Assembly: GCF_019801465.1 (NCBI RefSeq)
Contig: NZ_JAHVJA010000002.1
Span: 1 to 64,000, forward strand
Direction of reading: 5' to 3'
From: Leisingera daeponensis
Lineage (GTDB): Bacteria > Pseudomonadota > Alphaproteobacteria > Rhodobacterales > Rhodobacteraceae
Length of the DNA: 64,000 bases
Shown here: piece after piece, positions 1 through 8,444 of the stretch
Numbering within the stretch: position 1 is the first letter of the stretch
How the letters are laid out: every line of letters starts with the position of its first letter
The notes under the pieces: generated by a model
What the model was told of the DNA's origin: nothing
Database searches by the model: none
The model's input: only the letters and a program-made list of their open reading frames with translations
Translations under genes and position numbers: made by a program

Positions 1-113
1 TGATCGACGGGCTGGCGGCCAACGGTGAAGAAGGCAACGCCGACGTGGAAGCCGCGGTGCGCGCCAAGGTTGCGGACCTCTGCGCCCGCTTCCCGCTGTA
101 CCCCAACCTGTAA
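1..113 (+). CDS. glyA: Serine hydroxymethyltransferase, C-terminal end (partial)
   Basis: The frame open at the left edge encodes the last 36 residues of a protein and stops at TAA 111-113. It ends in ARFPLYPNL, preceded by an acidic stretch and AAVRAKVADLC. This matches the C-terminus of alphaproteobacterial GlyA, the PLP enzyme that converts serine and tetrahydrofolate to glycine and methylene-tetrahydrofolate. The catalytic part lies outside the window, so the name rests only on the tail. A strong terminator follows directly, so this is the last gene of its transcript. Confidence 0.75.
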   Translation, partial: IDGLAANGEEGNADVEAAVRAKVADLCARFPLYPNL

Positions 114-137
114 GCCGTATCGGCATTGAAGAAACCG

Positions 138-174
138 AACCGCCGCGGCAGCCCAGCCGCGGCGGTTTTCTTTT
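138..174 (+). terminator. Rho-independent terminator after glyA
   Basis: A 10-bp perfect G+C stem (CCGCCGCGGC 140-149 with GCCGCGGCGG 156-165) has a 6-nt loop and is followed by TTTTCTTTT. It sits 25 nt after the glyA stop. Confidence 0.9.
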
Positions 175-314
175 GGCCCGATCAGGGGAGCGCCCGCAGA
201 GCAAGCCGCACCACACCAATTCTGTTTACTCCGGACATCCGGTCCCGGCGGTAAGCCTCCCTGGCCGTGAGGCGGGTCAGAACCTCTGCGGCGGCGGCGC
301 TGTGAAGCGGAAAT

Positions 315-680
315 TCAAACCAGGCCGCGCCAGCGCAGAACCACCACCAGCAGGATCAGCACGCAAAGGACGGAAAACGCCATGCTGCCCAGGACACCCA
401 GCCAGAATCCCTTGCGGCGGTCCGCCAGATCGATCTGTTCCAGATGCGCCTTCACTTCCCGCGCAGCACCGCGCAGCGGCTTCTCGTCGACCGTCAGCCG
501 CAGCTTCGGGTGATCCAGGAGCGGCAGGGCGGCGGCAAGCCTCATGCCCTGCTTGTAGACCCTGCGCGGCAGGCGGCGGCGGACATGCTTCAGGGCAGCG
601 GCAAGATCGCCTGACGCGTGCTCGCGCTCTTTCAGGAGGGAACGGATGTCTTCGATGTCCTGGTCCAGACTGGCGGCCAT
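315..680 (-). CDS. Small membrane-anchored hypothetical protein
   Basis: A 121-residue protein of unknown function. Residues 1-90 are hydrophilic and rich in Arg and Glu, with helical patterning. Residues 93-115 form one strong transmembrane segment (GVLGSMAFSVLCVLILLVVV), followed by a short basic tail. The likely topology is a cytoplasmic helical domain tethered to the inner membrane by its C-terminus. A GGGGAGAG ribosome site precedes the ATG at a suitable distance. It converges with glyA and is divergent from the hydrolase at 784. I recognise no named domain. Confidence 0.7.
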   Translation of the reverse strand: MAASLDQDIEDIRSLLKEREHASGDLAAALKHVRRRLPRRVYKQGMRLAAALPLLDHPKLRLTVDEKPLRGAAREVKAHLEQIDLADRRKGFWLGVLGSMAFSVLCVLILLVVVLRWRGLV

Positions 681-783
681 TCAGGCACTCTCCCCTAGCT
701 GCGGTGCCAGGCCACCCTAGCCTGCCCCTGCGGCTGCCTCAATGGGGGTGGCAAGCCTCCGCCTGCGACGCTATCAAGGCGGC

Positions 784-1542
784 ATGCTGAACACGATCAC
801 TCATGGCTCCGCCACCGGAAAAACCCCGCTTCTGATTGCCCACGGGCTTTATGGCTCGGCCCGCAACTGGGGCGTCATCGCCAAGCGCCTGTCGGATGAG
901 CGGCAGGTGGTTGCGGTGGACATGCGCAACCACGGCGACAGCCCGCGCGAGGACAGCCATACCTATCCGGAGCTGGCCGGGGACCTGGAGGAAGTGATCG
1001 GCGCCCATGGCGGCCGGATGGATGTGATCGGCCATTCGATGGGCGGCAAGGCGGCGATGATGCTAGCGCTGAACCATCCGGAGGCGGTGAGAAAGCTAGT
1101 GGTTGCCGACATCGCGCCGGTCGCCTACGGCCATACCCAGATCCAGTATATACACGCCATGAAGTCGCTGGACCTGGAGACCATCGAGCGCCGCCCCGAG
1201 GCCGCCGCAAAACTGGGCGAGGCCGGGGTGGAGCCTGCGCTGCAGAGCTTCTTCACCCAGTCGCTGGACCTGCCGAACAAGCGCTGGAAGCTGAACCTGG
1301 ACACGCTGGCGGATCAAATGCCGAACATCATGTCGTTTCCGCAGACGGACGCCGCCTGGGAGGGCCCTGCCCTGTTCCTGTCAGGCTCCGAGTCGGATTA
1401 CGTGCTGCCGGAGCACCGTGAGGAGATCCGCGCGCGGTTCCCCAATGCCCGCTTTGCCAAACTGCCCGGCGCGGGCCATTGGCTGCACGCGGAGAAGCCG
1501 CGGGAATTCGAGGCCGCCGCGCGGGTGTTCCTGAACGCCTGA
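784..1542 (+). CDS. Alpha/beta fold hydrolase (YbfF-like esterase)
   Basis: A 252-residue alpha/beta hydrolase. The oxyanion region LIAHGLYGSARNW is near residue 15, DMRNHGDSP follows near residue 45, and the nucleophile elbow GHSMGGKAAM (Ser in G-x-S-x-G) is near residue 85. The catalytic Asp is probably in the LSGSESDYV region, and the catalytic His is in GAGHWLHAEKP near the end. This is the YbfF/BioH-type esterase layout; the substrate is unknown. An upstream ATG at 742 would add 14 Arg-rich residues. I chose 784 because family members start close to the first beta strand. Confidence 0.85.
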   Translation: MLNTITHGSATGKTPLLIAHGLYGSARNWGVIAKRLSDERQVVAVDMRNHGDSPREDSHTYPELAGDLEEVIGAHGGRMDVIGHSMGGKAAMMLALNHPEAVRKLVVADIAPVAYGHTQIQYIHAMKSLDLETIERRPEAAAKLGEAGVEPALQSFFTQSLDLPNKRWKLNLDTLADQMPNIMSFPQTDAAWEGPALFLSGSESDYVLPEHREEIRARFPNARFAKLPGAGHWLHAEKPREFEAAARVFLNA

Positions 1543-1737
1543 TCCGGGGCAGGCGCCGCGGGCATAGAGCTGTTTCGCCACCAGCCAGGCCACCGGCAGG
1601 GCCAGCACCGCGCCCGCTGCGGCGGCACCGATGATGGCCTGGGTGGTGACCAGCCCGGCGGCCAGCACCGCAATCACCCCGGCCCCTGCCAGGCTGCTGC
1701 CGATCAGTGAATACAGGATGGATGCAAGGCGCAACAT
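1381..1737 (-). CDS. Small two-helix membrane protein with an extended tail
   Basis: The first 60 or so residues (MLRLASILYSLIGSSLAGAG onward) form two hydrophobic helices. They closely resemble a short conserved Rhodobacteraceae membrane protein that is often mislabelled CTP synthetase; it is not that enzyme. That family normally ends soon after the second helix. Here no stop occurs until 1381, so the frame runs about 160 nt antisense into the 3' end of the hydrolase at 784-1542 and adds an Arg/Gly-rich tail of about 55 residues. The N-terminal part is convincing. The tail is probably the result of a lost stop codon and may be unfolded or trimmed. Confidence 0.55.
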   Translation of the reverse strand: MLRLASILYSLIGSSLAGAGVIAVLAAGLVTTQAIIGAAAAGAVLALPVAWLVAKQLYARGACPGSGVQEHPRGGLEFPRLLRVQPMARAGQFGKAGIGEPRADLLTVLRQHVIRLGA

Positions 1738-1886
1738 GGGCTTTCTCCTATAGCTGCCGGGTCTCTTCGAATACAGGCATAGGGGGACCGGGCCATCGCT
1801 GCCTTGATCCGGATCAGATGGCAGCCCGCCAATATCAAACGGCCCCAAGGGGGCCGCCGGCCGCAGACTAATCCGGGAAGAGCCGG

Positions 1887-2198
1887 TCAGCCGGTATTCA
1901 CAAAAACCCGGCCGCCCTCGACCTTCACCGGATAGGTTTTGAGGTCTTCATGCACCGGTGCCGACAGCGCCTTGCCGGTGCAGATGTCGAAGCGGCCGCC
2001 GTGCAGCGGGCATTCGATGACGCAGTCGATCACCAGACCGTCCTCCAGGCTCTGCTCCTCATGCGTGCACATCAGGCCGGAGGCAAAGAAGCCCCTTTCG
2101 GTGTTATAGATCGCATAGGATTTTCCGTCATGCTCCCAGGCAATCAGGTCTTCCTCGTCGATGTCATCAGTGGCGCAGGCGTCAATCCATTGGCTCAT
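1887..2198 (-). CDS. Rieske-type ferredoxin (MocE-like)
   Basis: A 103-residue Rieske [2Fe-2S] ferredoxin. The two ligand pairs are intact: C44-x-H46 (MCTHEEQSL) and C63-x2-H66 (CPLHGGRFD). It is a soluble single-domain electron carrier of the MocE/BphF type. It lies 34 nt downstream of the desaturase at 2233-3261 on the same strand, so the pair is probably one transcript, with this protein supplying electrons to the di-iron desaturase. The upstream in-frame start at 2270 would add 24 residues of poor quality; the ATG at 2198 gives the normal family length. Confidence 0.9.
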   Translation of the reverse strand: MSQWIDACATDDIDEEDLIAWEHDGKSYAIYNTERGFFASGLMCTHEEQSLEDGLVIDCVIECPLHGGRFDICTGKALSAPVHEDLKTYPVKVEGGRVFVNTG

Positions 2199-2232
2199 TC
2201 TTGCGGCTCCTGGTCTTGGGATCGGGCGGGAA

Positions 2233-3261
2233 TTACATGGTCCGCTGCGCAACGCGCTGCATCGGACCACCGTCGGTAATCATATGCGGCGCCTGCCGGA
2301 TGGTGGCGGCCTTGGTCGGGCGGCCCAGAGTGCGGCGCAGCACCACAGACAGCACCTCGAGGTTGGTCCTGAAGAACCCCGGGTCCGGTTCGGGAAGCTG
2401 GTCCTGCACCGCCTCGGCCAGTTTTGGCAGCGCGTGGAACGGCACCTGCGGATACAGATGGTGTTCAACGTGGTTGTTCATCTTCAAATAGAGGAACTCA
2501 GCCAGCCAGTTGCTGCGGAACGAGCGGGTGCTTTCCAGGATCGAGGGCGAGTTTTCCTGCAGCTCCACATGCTGGATCAGGGTGAACAGCAGCATGACAG
2601 GCGCGCCCAGCACCCGCGGGATGGCAATCAGCCAGACCGGCCACCAGACGCCGAAGAACGGTGCTGCGGCGATCAGCGCATAGATCATCAGCATGATGCG
2701 CGCGTTGCGGGTCATCTTGGCGAACTCGCCCTCGGGCGTGACCATCTTCATCGTGTCGGTGTAATGGCCCGCCGCCAGATGCACGAAGACCTGCATGTGG
2801 AAGCGCAAGAGCGCAAAGCCGGTGATTTCGGCCAGCCAGCCGCCAAAGCCCATCGGCGTGTCGAACGGCATCTGGCTGTCCCTGCCGACCCACCAGGTGT
2901 GGGTGTGGTGGTTGGTGTGGGTGTAGCGGCGGTGCAGCGGCTCCTCCATGTAGAGGAGCGAGGTGACCCACAGCACCGTCTCGTTCAGCCAGCGGCTGCG
3001 GAAGGCGGTGCCGTGCGCGGTCTCATGGCTGAAGGAATAGGCCGGAACGGTCAGGAAGATGCCGTGCAGCAGCATCGCGGGCCACATCCAGATGGTGCCG
3101 AGCGCGGCCCACACCAGGGTGCCGGTGGCGGTCAGGAAAGCAAGCCATTGCGCCAGGTAGATCAGCCCGGGCCTGTCGCTGCGGGCGGCGATGGATTTCA
3201 GCGTCTTCTTGTCGAGCTTCACACCCGAGGACGCAGCATTGGTGGGGACGTAATCAGGCAT
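2233..3261 (-). CDS. Membrane fatty acid desaturase / MocD-like oxygenase
   Basis: A 342-residue integral membrane di-iron enzyme with all three histidine boxes: HETAH (79-83), HTNHH (115-119) and HVEHH (264-268). Hydrophobic segments near 35-75 and 185-240 fit a four-helix desaturase or alkane-hydroxylase fold in the inner membrane. The adjacent Rieske ferredoxin is the likely electron donor, an arrangement known for MocD/MocE-type pairs. The substrate (an acyl chain or a hydrocarbon-like molecule) cannot be read from sequence. The ATG at 3261 is preferred over 3345, whose extra 28 residues look non-coding. A class II aldolase lies upstream on the same strand. Confidence 0.88.
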   Translation of the reverse strand: MPDYVPTNAASSGVKLDKKTLKSIAARSDRPGLIYLAQWLAFLTATGTLVWAALGTIWMWPAMLLHGIFLTVPAYSFSHETAHGTAFRSRWLNETVLWVTSLLYMEEPLHRRYTHTNHHTHTWWVGRDSQMPFDTPMGFGGWLAEITGFALLRFHMQVFVHLAAGHYTDTMKMVTPEGEFAKMTRNARIMLMIYALIAAAPFFGVWWPVWLIAIPRVLGAPVMLLFTLIQHVELQENSPSILESTRSFRSNWLAEFLYLKMNNHVEHHLYPQVPFHALPKLAEAVQDQLPEPDPGFFRTNLEVLSVVLRRTLGRPTKAATIRQAPHMITDGGPMQRVAQRTM

Positions 3262-3365
3262 CTGGACCCTTCTGGATGGCTGAAGTGAAGTAACGATTGG
3301 ATGCAGCAAACCGCCGGCAGCTGAATCAACTGCCCGTGGCGTCACTGCCTGGATTGAAAGCCTAT

Positions 3366-4124
3366 TCAGCTGGCGTAATTGGAGCCTTCGCCGTCGAGGA
3401 TCGCCTTCAGCTCCGCCAGGTGTCGCTCCGCCTGGTCCGGATAGTCCTCAAGCTCCTGCGCGGTCTTCTCGGCGATCTCATCGCTCAGCACCCGCAGCTT
3501 CTGGCCGGTTTGCAGCGCCCGGATATAGGTCTCTGCGGCACGCTCGAAATAGTAGAGGCGGTTGAAAGTGTCCGCGACTGTGTCGCCGATCACCAGCACG
3601 CCGTGGTTGCCCATGATCATCACTTTGACCTTCGGGTCGCTCAGCATCGAGGCGCAGCGCTCGCCTTCGCTTTCAAAGGCCAGTCCGCCGAACTCGCCGT
3701 CGACCACATAGCGGTTGTAGAAGGTGGCGGTGTTCTGGTCGATCGGCGGCAGGGTGCTGTCGGCGAGGCAGGCCAGCACGGTTGCATGAATCGAATGCAC
3801 ATGCATCACGCAGCGCGCATGCGGGCACAGGCGGTGGATCGAGCCATGCAGCCCCCAAGCGGTCGGATCCGGCGCGTCGGGGCGCTGCATCGTCTTGGGG
3901 TCGTTGGCGTCCAGGAACAGGAGATCCGAGGCTTTGACGCGGGCAAAATGCACCTGATTCGGGTTCATCAGGAACTGGCTGCCATCCTCGTTCACGGCTA
4001 GGCTGAAATGATTGGCCACGGCCTCATGCATGTTGAGCCGCGCGGTCCAGCGGAAGGCCGCGGCCATGTCCACCCGTTCCTGCCAATGGGTGAGGTTCGG
4101 GCTGAGTTCCGCTTGCTTGTTCAT
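3366..4124 (-). CDS. Class II aldolase/adducin family protein
   Basis: A 252-residue class II aldolase/adducin-fold protein. Probable Zn ligands are in VMHVHSIHAT (two His near residue 110) and the later MGNHGVLVIG. Members include fuculose-phosphate aldolase, ribulose-phosphate epimerase and many uncharacterised decarboxylase-like proteins; the substrate here is not predictable. The ATG at 4124 has a GGGAGG ribosome site; an ATG at 4169 would add 15 residues upstream of that site. It is the first gene of the minus-strand set aldolase-desaturase-ferredoxin and faces the LysR regulator at 4237. Confidence 0.85.
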   Translation of the reverse strand: MNKQAELSPNLTHWQERVDMAAAFRWTARLNMHEAVANHFSLAVNEDGSQFLMNPNQVHFARVKASDLLFLDANDPKTMQRPDAPDPTAWGLHGSIHRLCPHARCVMHVHSIHATVLACLADSTLPPIDQNTATFYNRYVVDGEFGGLAFESEGERCASMLSDPKVKVMIMGNHGVLVIGDTVADTFNRLYYFERAAETYIRALQTGQKLRVLSDEIAEKTAQELEDYPDQAERHLAELKAILDGEGSNYAS

Positions 4125-4200
4125 TCTGAAGCCTCCCATAAGTTGCTGCGCCATTAGTGCCAGCTGCATTCTTAGCTGACAAATGATTGATTCAGCCGTT

Positions 4201-4223
4201 ATGCATTAAGCAAACTAATGCAT
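4201..4223. promoter_or_regulatory. Perfect inverted repeat between aldolase and lysR
   Basis: ATGCATTA (4201-4208) and TAATGCAT (4216-4223) are exact inverted copies with a 7-nt spacer. The centre lies about 25 nt before the LysR start and 88 nt before the aldolase start. This is the dyad pattern expected of a LysR recognition site in a divergent promoter. A second, weaker dyad, GCTGA (4175-4179) with TCAGC (4192-4196), is next to it and could be an activation site. No other function is evident. Confidence 0.6.
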
Positions 4224-4236
4224 AGGTCATGCGTCG

Positions 4237-5127
4237 ATGTCTTCGCCCGGTTCCCCTTCGCCCTCCCTGCCCCCGCTCACCTGGCTGCGCGCCTTTGAGG
4301 CCAGCGCCCGGCATCTTTCATGCACCCGAGCGGCAGGCGAGCTGAACCTGACCCAATCAGCGATCAGCCAGCATGTGCGCAGCCTGGAGAACTTTCTGGG
4401 CCGGGAGCTGTTCATCCGCAAAACCCGCGCGCTGGAGCTGTCGGAGGCCGGAGCGAACTATCTTCCCATCGTGCGCGAGGCCTTTGACCTGATCGCCGCC
4501 GGCACCCAGGCTTTTACCGGCGGCGATCAGGGGCGGCATTTGGTTCTCCAGTGCAACATGGCGTTTTCAGTGTTCTGGCTATCACCGCGCCTGCCCCGGC
4601 TGTACGAGAAGTACCCCTGGCTGGTGCTGAACATCGTTACGCCGATTTGGGACCCGGAGCGCCACGCCAGTTCCGCCGGGACCGAGATCCGCTTTGGCCG
4701 CCCGAATGATATGTCGGCGGCAGCGGTGCGGCTGACCCGGGACCGGTTCTATCCTGTCTGCGCACCAGGCTACCAGGGCGGCACGGTGGACTTCAGCACC
4801 GCAACACTGCTGGATTGTGCTGGGGTAACGGGATCTTGGGGGGCTTGGTTCAAGTCGCGGGAGCTGCCGTTCGAGCGCAATCACGAGATCAATCTGGCCT
4901 CGACCTACGTGATCGCCATGACCGCGGCGGTGAACGGGGCTGGAATTTCCATGTCGCACGACACCCTCGCAGGCGGGCTGCTGAAAAGCGGCCAGCTGGT
5001 GCGGGCCAGCCAGCACTCGGCGGAACTGCTGGAGAACTACTTTCTGATGCCGCCGCCCAGCCATGCCAGCACCCCGGCGTCGCGGGCGTTTCTGGAGTGG
5101 CTAAAGGGGGAACTGCCTCCCGTTTAG
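4237..5127 (+). CDS. LysR-type regulator (GcvA-like)
   Basis: A 296-residue LysR-family regulator. The winged HTH spans about residues 12-72 (LTWLRAFEASARHLSCTRAA, then LTQSAISQHVRSLE, LGRELFIRKTRALELSEAG). A periplasmic-binding-protein-like effector domain follows from about 100. The opening pattern LPPLTWLRAFEASAR is typical of the GcvA/AmpR branch. It is transcribed away from the aldolase-desaturase-ferredoxin genes and probably controls them and itself through the inverted repeat at 4201-4223. The effector is unknown. Confidence 0.9.
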   Translation: MSSPGSPSPSLPPLTWLRAFEASARHLSCTRAAGELNLTQSAISQHVRSLENFLGRELFIRKTRALELSEAGANYLPIVREAFDLIAAGTQAFTGGDQGRHLVLQCNMAFSVFWLSPRLPRLYEKYPWLVLNIVTPIWDPERHASSAGTEIRFGRPNDMSAAAVRLTRDRFYPVCAPGYQGGTVDFSTATLLDCAGVTGSWGAWFKSRELPFERNHEINLASTYVIAMTAAVNGAGISMSHDTLAGGLLKSGQLVRASQHSAELLENYFLMPPPSHASTPASRAFLEWLKGELPPV

Positions 5128-5280
5128 GAAGCCCGGCCCGGCTAATTGCCACTTTCAAATTTCCCCAACAAGTCCTGCCAAATGTTCGCAATACGCCCGC
5201 AGCTTGCACCATTCCCGCCATGCTGCTAAACGCGCGGCACCGGTCGCAGCCTACCCGGTCACCAAAACAAGGGTTCAAAA

Positions 5281-5982
5281 ATGAAAACTATCGTTATCTG
5301 CTCGGGCGGGCTGGATTCCGTTTCGCTTGCCCATATGGTCGCTGAGGAGCATCAGCTGACCCGTCTTGTCTCCTTCGATTACGGCCAACGCCACAAGAAG
5401 GAACTTGACTATGCCGCCGCCGCTGCCAAACGGCTGGGCGTGCCGCATGACATCATCGACATGAGAGGCATCGGCGCCGCGCTTTCCGGCTCGGCGCTCA
5501 CCGATGACATCGACGTGCCGGACGGCCACTACGAGGAAGAGACCATGAAGGTCACCGTGGTGCCGAACCGGAACGCGATCATGCTGACCATCGCCTATGG
5601 CATTGCCGCTGCAAACGGCGATGAGGCCGTGGCAACGGCGGTGCATGGCGGCGACCACTTCATCTATCCGGACTGCCGCCCGGCCTTTACCGAGGCGTTT
5701 GATGCGATGCAGCGGGCGGCGCTGGACGGCTATGCCAACGTGCGGCTCTACACTCCGTTTGTGCACCGCACCAAGGGCGACATCGTCACCGCGGGCGCCA
5801 GGCACAACACCCCCTTTGCCGAGACCTGGTCCTGCTACAAGGGCGGCGAGAAGCACTGCGGCCGCTGCGGCACCTGCGTGGAGCGGCGCGAGGCCTTCCA
5901 CCTGGCAGGCGTCGAAGACCCGACAGACTATGCCGACCCGGACTTCTGGAAAGCCGCCATTGCAGGCAAGGACGGCGCCTGA
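5281..5982 (+). CDS. queC: 7-cyano-7-deazaguanine synthase QueC
   Basis: A 233-residue QueC, which uses ATP and ammonia to convert 7-carboxy-7-deazaguanine to preQ0 in queuosine synthesis. The N-terminal PP-loop SGGLDS (8-13) binds ATP, and FDYGQRHKKEL follows. The C-terminal zinc site has four Cys (C185, C193, C196, C199 in CYKGGEKHCGRCGTC). It is the first gene of a que operon and overlaps queD by one base (TGATG). I looked in the 153-nt leader for a preQ1 riboswitch and found no convincing one. Confidence 0.97.
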   Translation: MKTIVICSGGLDSVSLAHMVAEEHQLTRLVSFDYGQRHKKELDYAAAAAKRLGVPHDIIDMRGIGAALSGSALTDDIDVPDGHYEEETMKVTVVPNRNAIMLTIAYGIAAANGDEAVATAVHGGDHFIYPDCRPAFTEAFDAMQRAALDGYANVRLYTPFVHRTKGDIVTAGARHNTPFAETWSCYKGGEKHCGRCGTCVERREAFHLAGVEDPTDYADPDFWKAAIAGKDGA

Positions 5983-6335
5983 TGTTCCGGATCACCAAGG
6001 AGTTTCATTTCTCCGCCTCGCATCAGCTGACTCATCTGCCATCCGACCACCAATGCGCCCGGCTGCACGGCCACAACTACATCGTGGTGGTGGAACTGGC
6101 AGCCAAGGAGCTGAACAGCGACGGGTTCGTGCGCGATTATCACGAACTGAAGCCGCTGAAGGATTACATCGACGGCACCTTCGACCACCGGCACCTGAAC
6201 GACGTGCTGGAGGGTCATTCGACGGCGGAGAACATGGCCAGGCACTTCTATGACTGGTGCCATGCGCGCTGGCCGGAAGTGACTGCTGTGAAAGTCTCGG
6301 AGACGCCCAAGACCTGGGCAGAGTACCGGCCATGA
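5982..6335 (+). CDS. queD: 6-carboxytetrahydropterin synthase QueD
   Basis: A 117-residue pterin-fold enzyme that converts dihydroneopterin triphosphate to 6-carboxy-tetrahydropterin, the step before QueE. Zinc ligands are H14 (SASHQL), H29 and H31 (HGHNY). Catalytic residues are C25 and the H70-H71 region (FDHRH), and E107 (VSETPKT) anchors the substrate. Its start overlaps the queC stop and its stop overlaps the queE start (ATGA), so the three genes are translationally coupled. Confidence 0.96.
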   Translation: MFRITKEFHFSASHQLTHLPSDHQCARLHGHNYIVVVELAAKELNSDGFVRDYHELKPLKDYIDGTFDHRHLNDVLEGHSTAENMARHFYDWCHARWPEVTAVKVSETPKTWAEYRP

Positions 6336-7039
6336 CCCTGCGCATTGCGGAAATCTTCGGCCCCACGATCCAAGGCGAAGGCGCCCTGATCGGGGAGCCC
6401 ACGGTGTTTGTGCGCGCCGGCGGCTGCGATTACCGCTGCTCCTGGTGCGACAGCATGCATGCGGTCGACAGCGCCTACCGGCACAACTGGGCGGTGATGG
6501 CGCCAGAGGAAGTTATGGCAGAGGTGCGCCGCCTGTCGGGCGGCAAGCCGTTGACGGTGTCGATTTCCGGCGGCAACCCGGCGATCCAGGACTTCGCCCC
6601 GGTGATCGCCTATGGCAAGGCCGAGGGCTACCGGTTTGCCTGCGAGACTCAAGGATCGGTGAGCAAGCCCTGGTTTGCGGATCTCGACACGCTGGTGCTG
6701 AGCCCCAAGCCGCCCTCCAGCGGCGAAACCGTGGACTGGAAGGCCTTTGACCAATGCCTTGAAGCGGCCAAGGGCTGCGGCCAGGCGGTGATGAAGATCG
6801 TGATCTTCGACGACAAAGATTACGCCTGGGCCAAGGCCGCTGCCGAACGCCACACGGAGCTGCCGCTGTACCTGCAGCCCGGCAACCCTGAGGTCGACCC
6901 GGAGCTGCCGGTCGATCTGAACCAGGCCACCGAGCGCCTCCTGTGGCTCATCGAAAAAGTGACCGGCGACGGCTGGTTCACCCCCCGCGTCCTGCCGCAG
7001 CTGCATGTGCTGGTCTGGGGCAACAAGCGCGGCGTCTGA
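6332..7039 (+). CDS. queE: 7-carboxy-7-deazaguanine synthase QueE (radical SAM)
   Basis: A 235-residue radical SAM enzyme that contracts 6-carboxy-tetrahydropterin to 7-carboxy-7-deazaguanine. The cluster motif is C32-x3-C36-x2-C39 ([12 protein letters not shown]), and a short N-terminus ([17 protein letters not shown]) precedes it as in the family. The ATG at 6332 is used because it overlaps the queD stop as ATGA; an upstream ATG at 6257 lies inside queD and adds non-homologous residues. The substrate-binding motif [10 protein letters not shown] follows near residue 75. Confidence 0.95.
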   Translation: MTLRIAEIFGPTIQGEGALIGEPTVFVRAGGCDYRCSWCDSMHAVDSAYRHNWAVMAPEEVMAEVRRLSGGKPLTVSISGGNPAIQDFAPVIAYGKAEGYRFACETQGSVSKPWFADLDTLVLSPKPPSSGETVDWKAFDQCLEAAKGCGQAVMKIVIFDDKDYAWAKAAAERHTELPLYLQPGNPEVDPELPVDLNQATERLLWLIEKVTGDGWFTPRVLPQLHVLVWGNKRGV

Positions 7040-7056
7040 CAACAAGGAACCCTGAC

Positions 7057-7521
7057 ATGTCCGACAGCATCTACAGCAACCTGAAACAGCTGGGCGGCGA
7101 CACCATCGTGCCGCAAAACCCGGAAGAGGCGGAACTGGAGCGGGTGCAGAACCCGCAGTCCGACGTTGCCTACAACGTGCGTTTCACCGCGCCGGAATTC
7201 ACCTCGCTCTGCCCGATGACCGGCCAGCCGGACTTTGCCCATCTGGTGATCGACTATGTGCCGGGCGAGTGGCTGGTGGAAAGCAAATCGCTGAAGCTGT
7301 TCCTCACCTCCTTCCGGAACCACGGCGCCTTCCACGAGGACTGCACCGTCTCCATCGCCCGCCGCCTGGCGGATTTCCTGGAGCCCAAATGGCTGCGCAT
7401 CGGCGGCTACTGGTACCCGCGCGGCGGCATCCCGATCGACGTGTTCTGGCAGACCGGCCCGATGCCGGAGGGCGTCTGGATCCCGGACCAGGGCGTGCCG
7501 CCCTACCGCGGCCGCGGCTGA
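7057..7521 (+). CDS. queF: NADPH-dependent 7-cyano-7-deazaguanine reductase QueF
   Basis: A 154-residue type I (short) QueF, which reduces the preQ0 nitrile to preQ1. The catalytic Cys is C52 in [11 protein letters not shown], with D59 nearby. The QueF signature ESKSLKL starts at E75, and the His-Glu pair is H93-E94 (AFHED). It lies 17 nt after queE with an AAGGAA ribosome site and completes queC-D-E-F. The upstream in-frame start at 6943 is inside queE and is rejected. A terminator ends the operon. No folE or tgt is present in this window. Confidence 0.96.
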   Translation: MSDSIYSNLKQLGGDTIVPQNPEEAELERVQNPQSDVAYNVRFTAPEFTSLCPMTGQPDFAHLVIDYVPGEWLVESKSLKLFLTSFRNHGAFHEDCTVSIARRLADFLEPKWLRIGGYWYPRGGIPIDVFWQTGPMPEGVWIPDQGVPPYRGRG

Positions 7522-7551
7522 CACAACCCTAAGCCACTCTGACACGACCAG

Positions 7552-7584
7552 GCCCGGCAGCATGTCTGCCGGGCTTTTTCTTTT
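7552..7584 (+). terminator. Terminator of the queCDEF operon
   Basis: A 9-bp perfect stem (GCCCGGCAG 7552-7560 with CTGCCGGGC 7566-7574) has a 5-nt loop and runs into TTTTTCTTTT. It is 31 nt after the queF stop. Confidence 0.92.
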
Positions 7585-7757
7585 CAAAACAACCCCTACC
7601 GCGGGCGGCCTGCGGCACTTTGCGATGCCGCGCTTGCACAGAGAAGAAAGCAATTTACCGCAAAGGTGGTTAGGATTTTATTCAATCTGCGCGCCATGGC
7701 GGTGTCAGCGGACAAACCGGAATATCCCGGAATGAATTATTTGAGACGGGGGGCTTA

Positions 7758-8444
7758 ATGAACGCACTTGATTTGGGGAAGGCGCTTTCGGTCTACCTGC
7801 ACGCGCTTTCGCAGGCAGGCCTGCAGGTCGAAATGTTCACGGACTTTGAAAGAATTCCCGAAACGGCCGCCGCAACCGGGCGGCCGTTTCAAATGCCCGG
7901 CTTTGCCATTGAGCGCGCCGACCATACTCAGAACTCAGCCTTCTGGCTGTTCCTGCGGGAGGGCGGAACCTATATCGGCGGCGCTGCCTCCATGCTGCAG
8001 GACCTTGGCCGCGAAACATTGGCGGATTACCTGATGCGCACGTCCCGCCATCAGTTCCCCAACAACAAGGGCGGCGGGGTGGAAAGCGTTGCGGAACCTT
8101 TGGCCCGCGAAGTGCGCGGCCGGCTGGCATACATCGGCGAGCTGACCTTCCTTCCCGGCCATCGCGGCAGGCGGGCCGAGCGTCTGGAACCCTTCATGCG
8201 GATCTTCCAGATCCTTGCGATCCAGAAGTGGGACGTAGACTGGATCTATGCCTTCATTCCGGACCGCCACATGCAGGCCCGCCTGGACCTTGTCTACGGC
8301 TTCACACGGGCAATCCCGCGGGCCCAGAAATGGCGCGCCCCGGAACCGGAGGTGCGCAGCAGCACGGAATGGTTTGTCGGCGCTCCCAGGCTGGAGATGG
8401 AGCACATGCTGCAAAGCGATCTAGCCAAATTTGATGTCCTGTGA
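7758..8444 (+). CDS. Unidentified protein, possibly GNAT-fold acyltransferase
   Basis: A 228-residue soluble protein with no signal peptide or membrane segment. I do not recognise the family with certainty. The stretch at about 130-190 (YIGELTFLPGHRG, then FMRIFQILAIQKW, then DWIYAFIPDRH and YGF) has the order of a GNAT acetyltransferase core: a strand, an R-G acetyl-CoA loop, a helix and a strand. That is inference only. A GGGGGGC ribosome site precedes the ATG. The 236 nt upstream hold only the que terminator and AT-richer sequence suited to a promoter. Its 3' end overlaps the convergent HTH regulator by 24 nt. Confidence 0.7.
   Translation: MNALDLGKALSVYLHALSQAGLQVEMFTDFERIPETAAATGRPFQMPGFAIERADHTQNSAFWLFLREGGTYIGGAASMLQDLGRETLADYLMRTSRHQFPNNKGGGVESVAEPLAREVRGRLAYIGELTFLPGHRGRRAERLEPFMRIFQILAIQKWDVDWIYAFIPDRHMQARLDLVYGFTRAIPRAQKWRAPEPEVRSSTEWFVGAPRLEMEHMLQSDLAKFDVL

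Noticed and set aside
2161-3288. A 375-residue plus-strand frame opposite the desaturase
   Set aside because: The minus-strand protein has all three histidine boxes; the plus frame is His/Arg/Gln-rich noise.
5128-5280. Possible preQ1 riboswitch before queC
   Set aside because: I looked for the short pseudoknot pattern and its A-rich tail. Only short, poorly placed complementarities are present.
7700-7757. Lux-box-like dyad (CCGGAATATCCCGG) before the GNAT-like gene
   Set aside because: It lacks the conserved ACCTG/CAGGT ends of lux boxes and no LuxR or LuxI protein is present.
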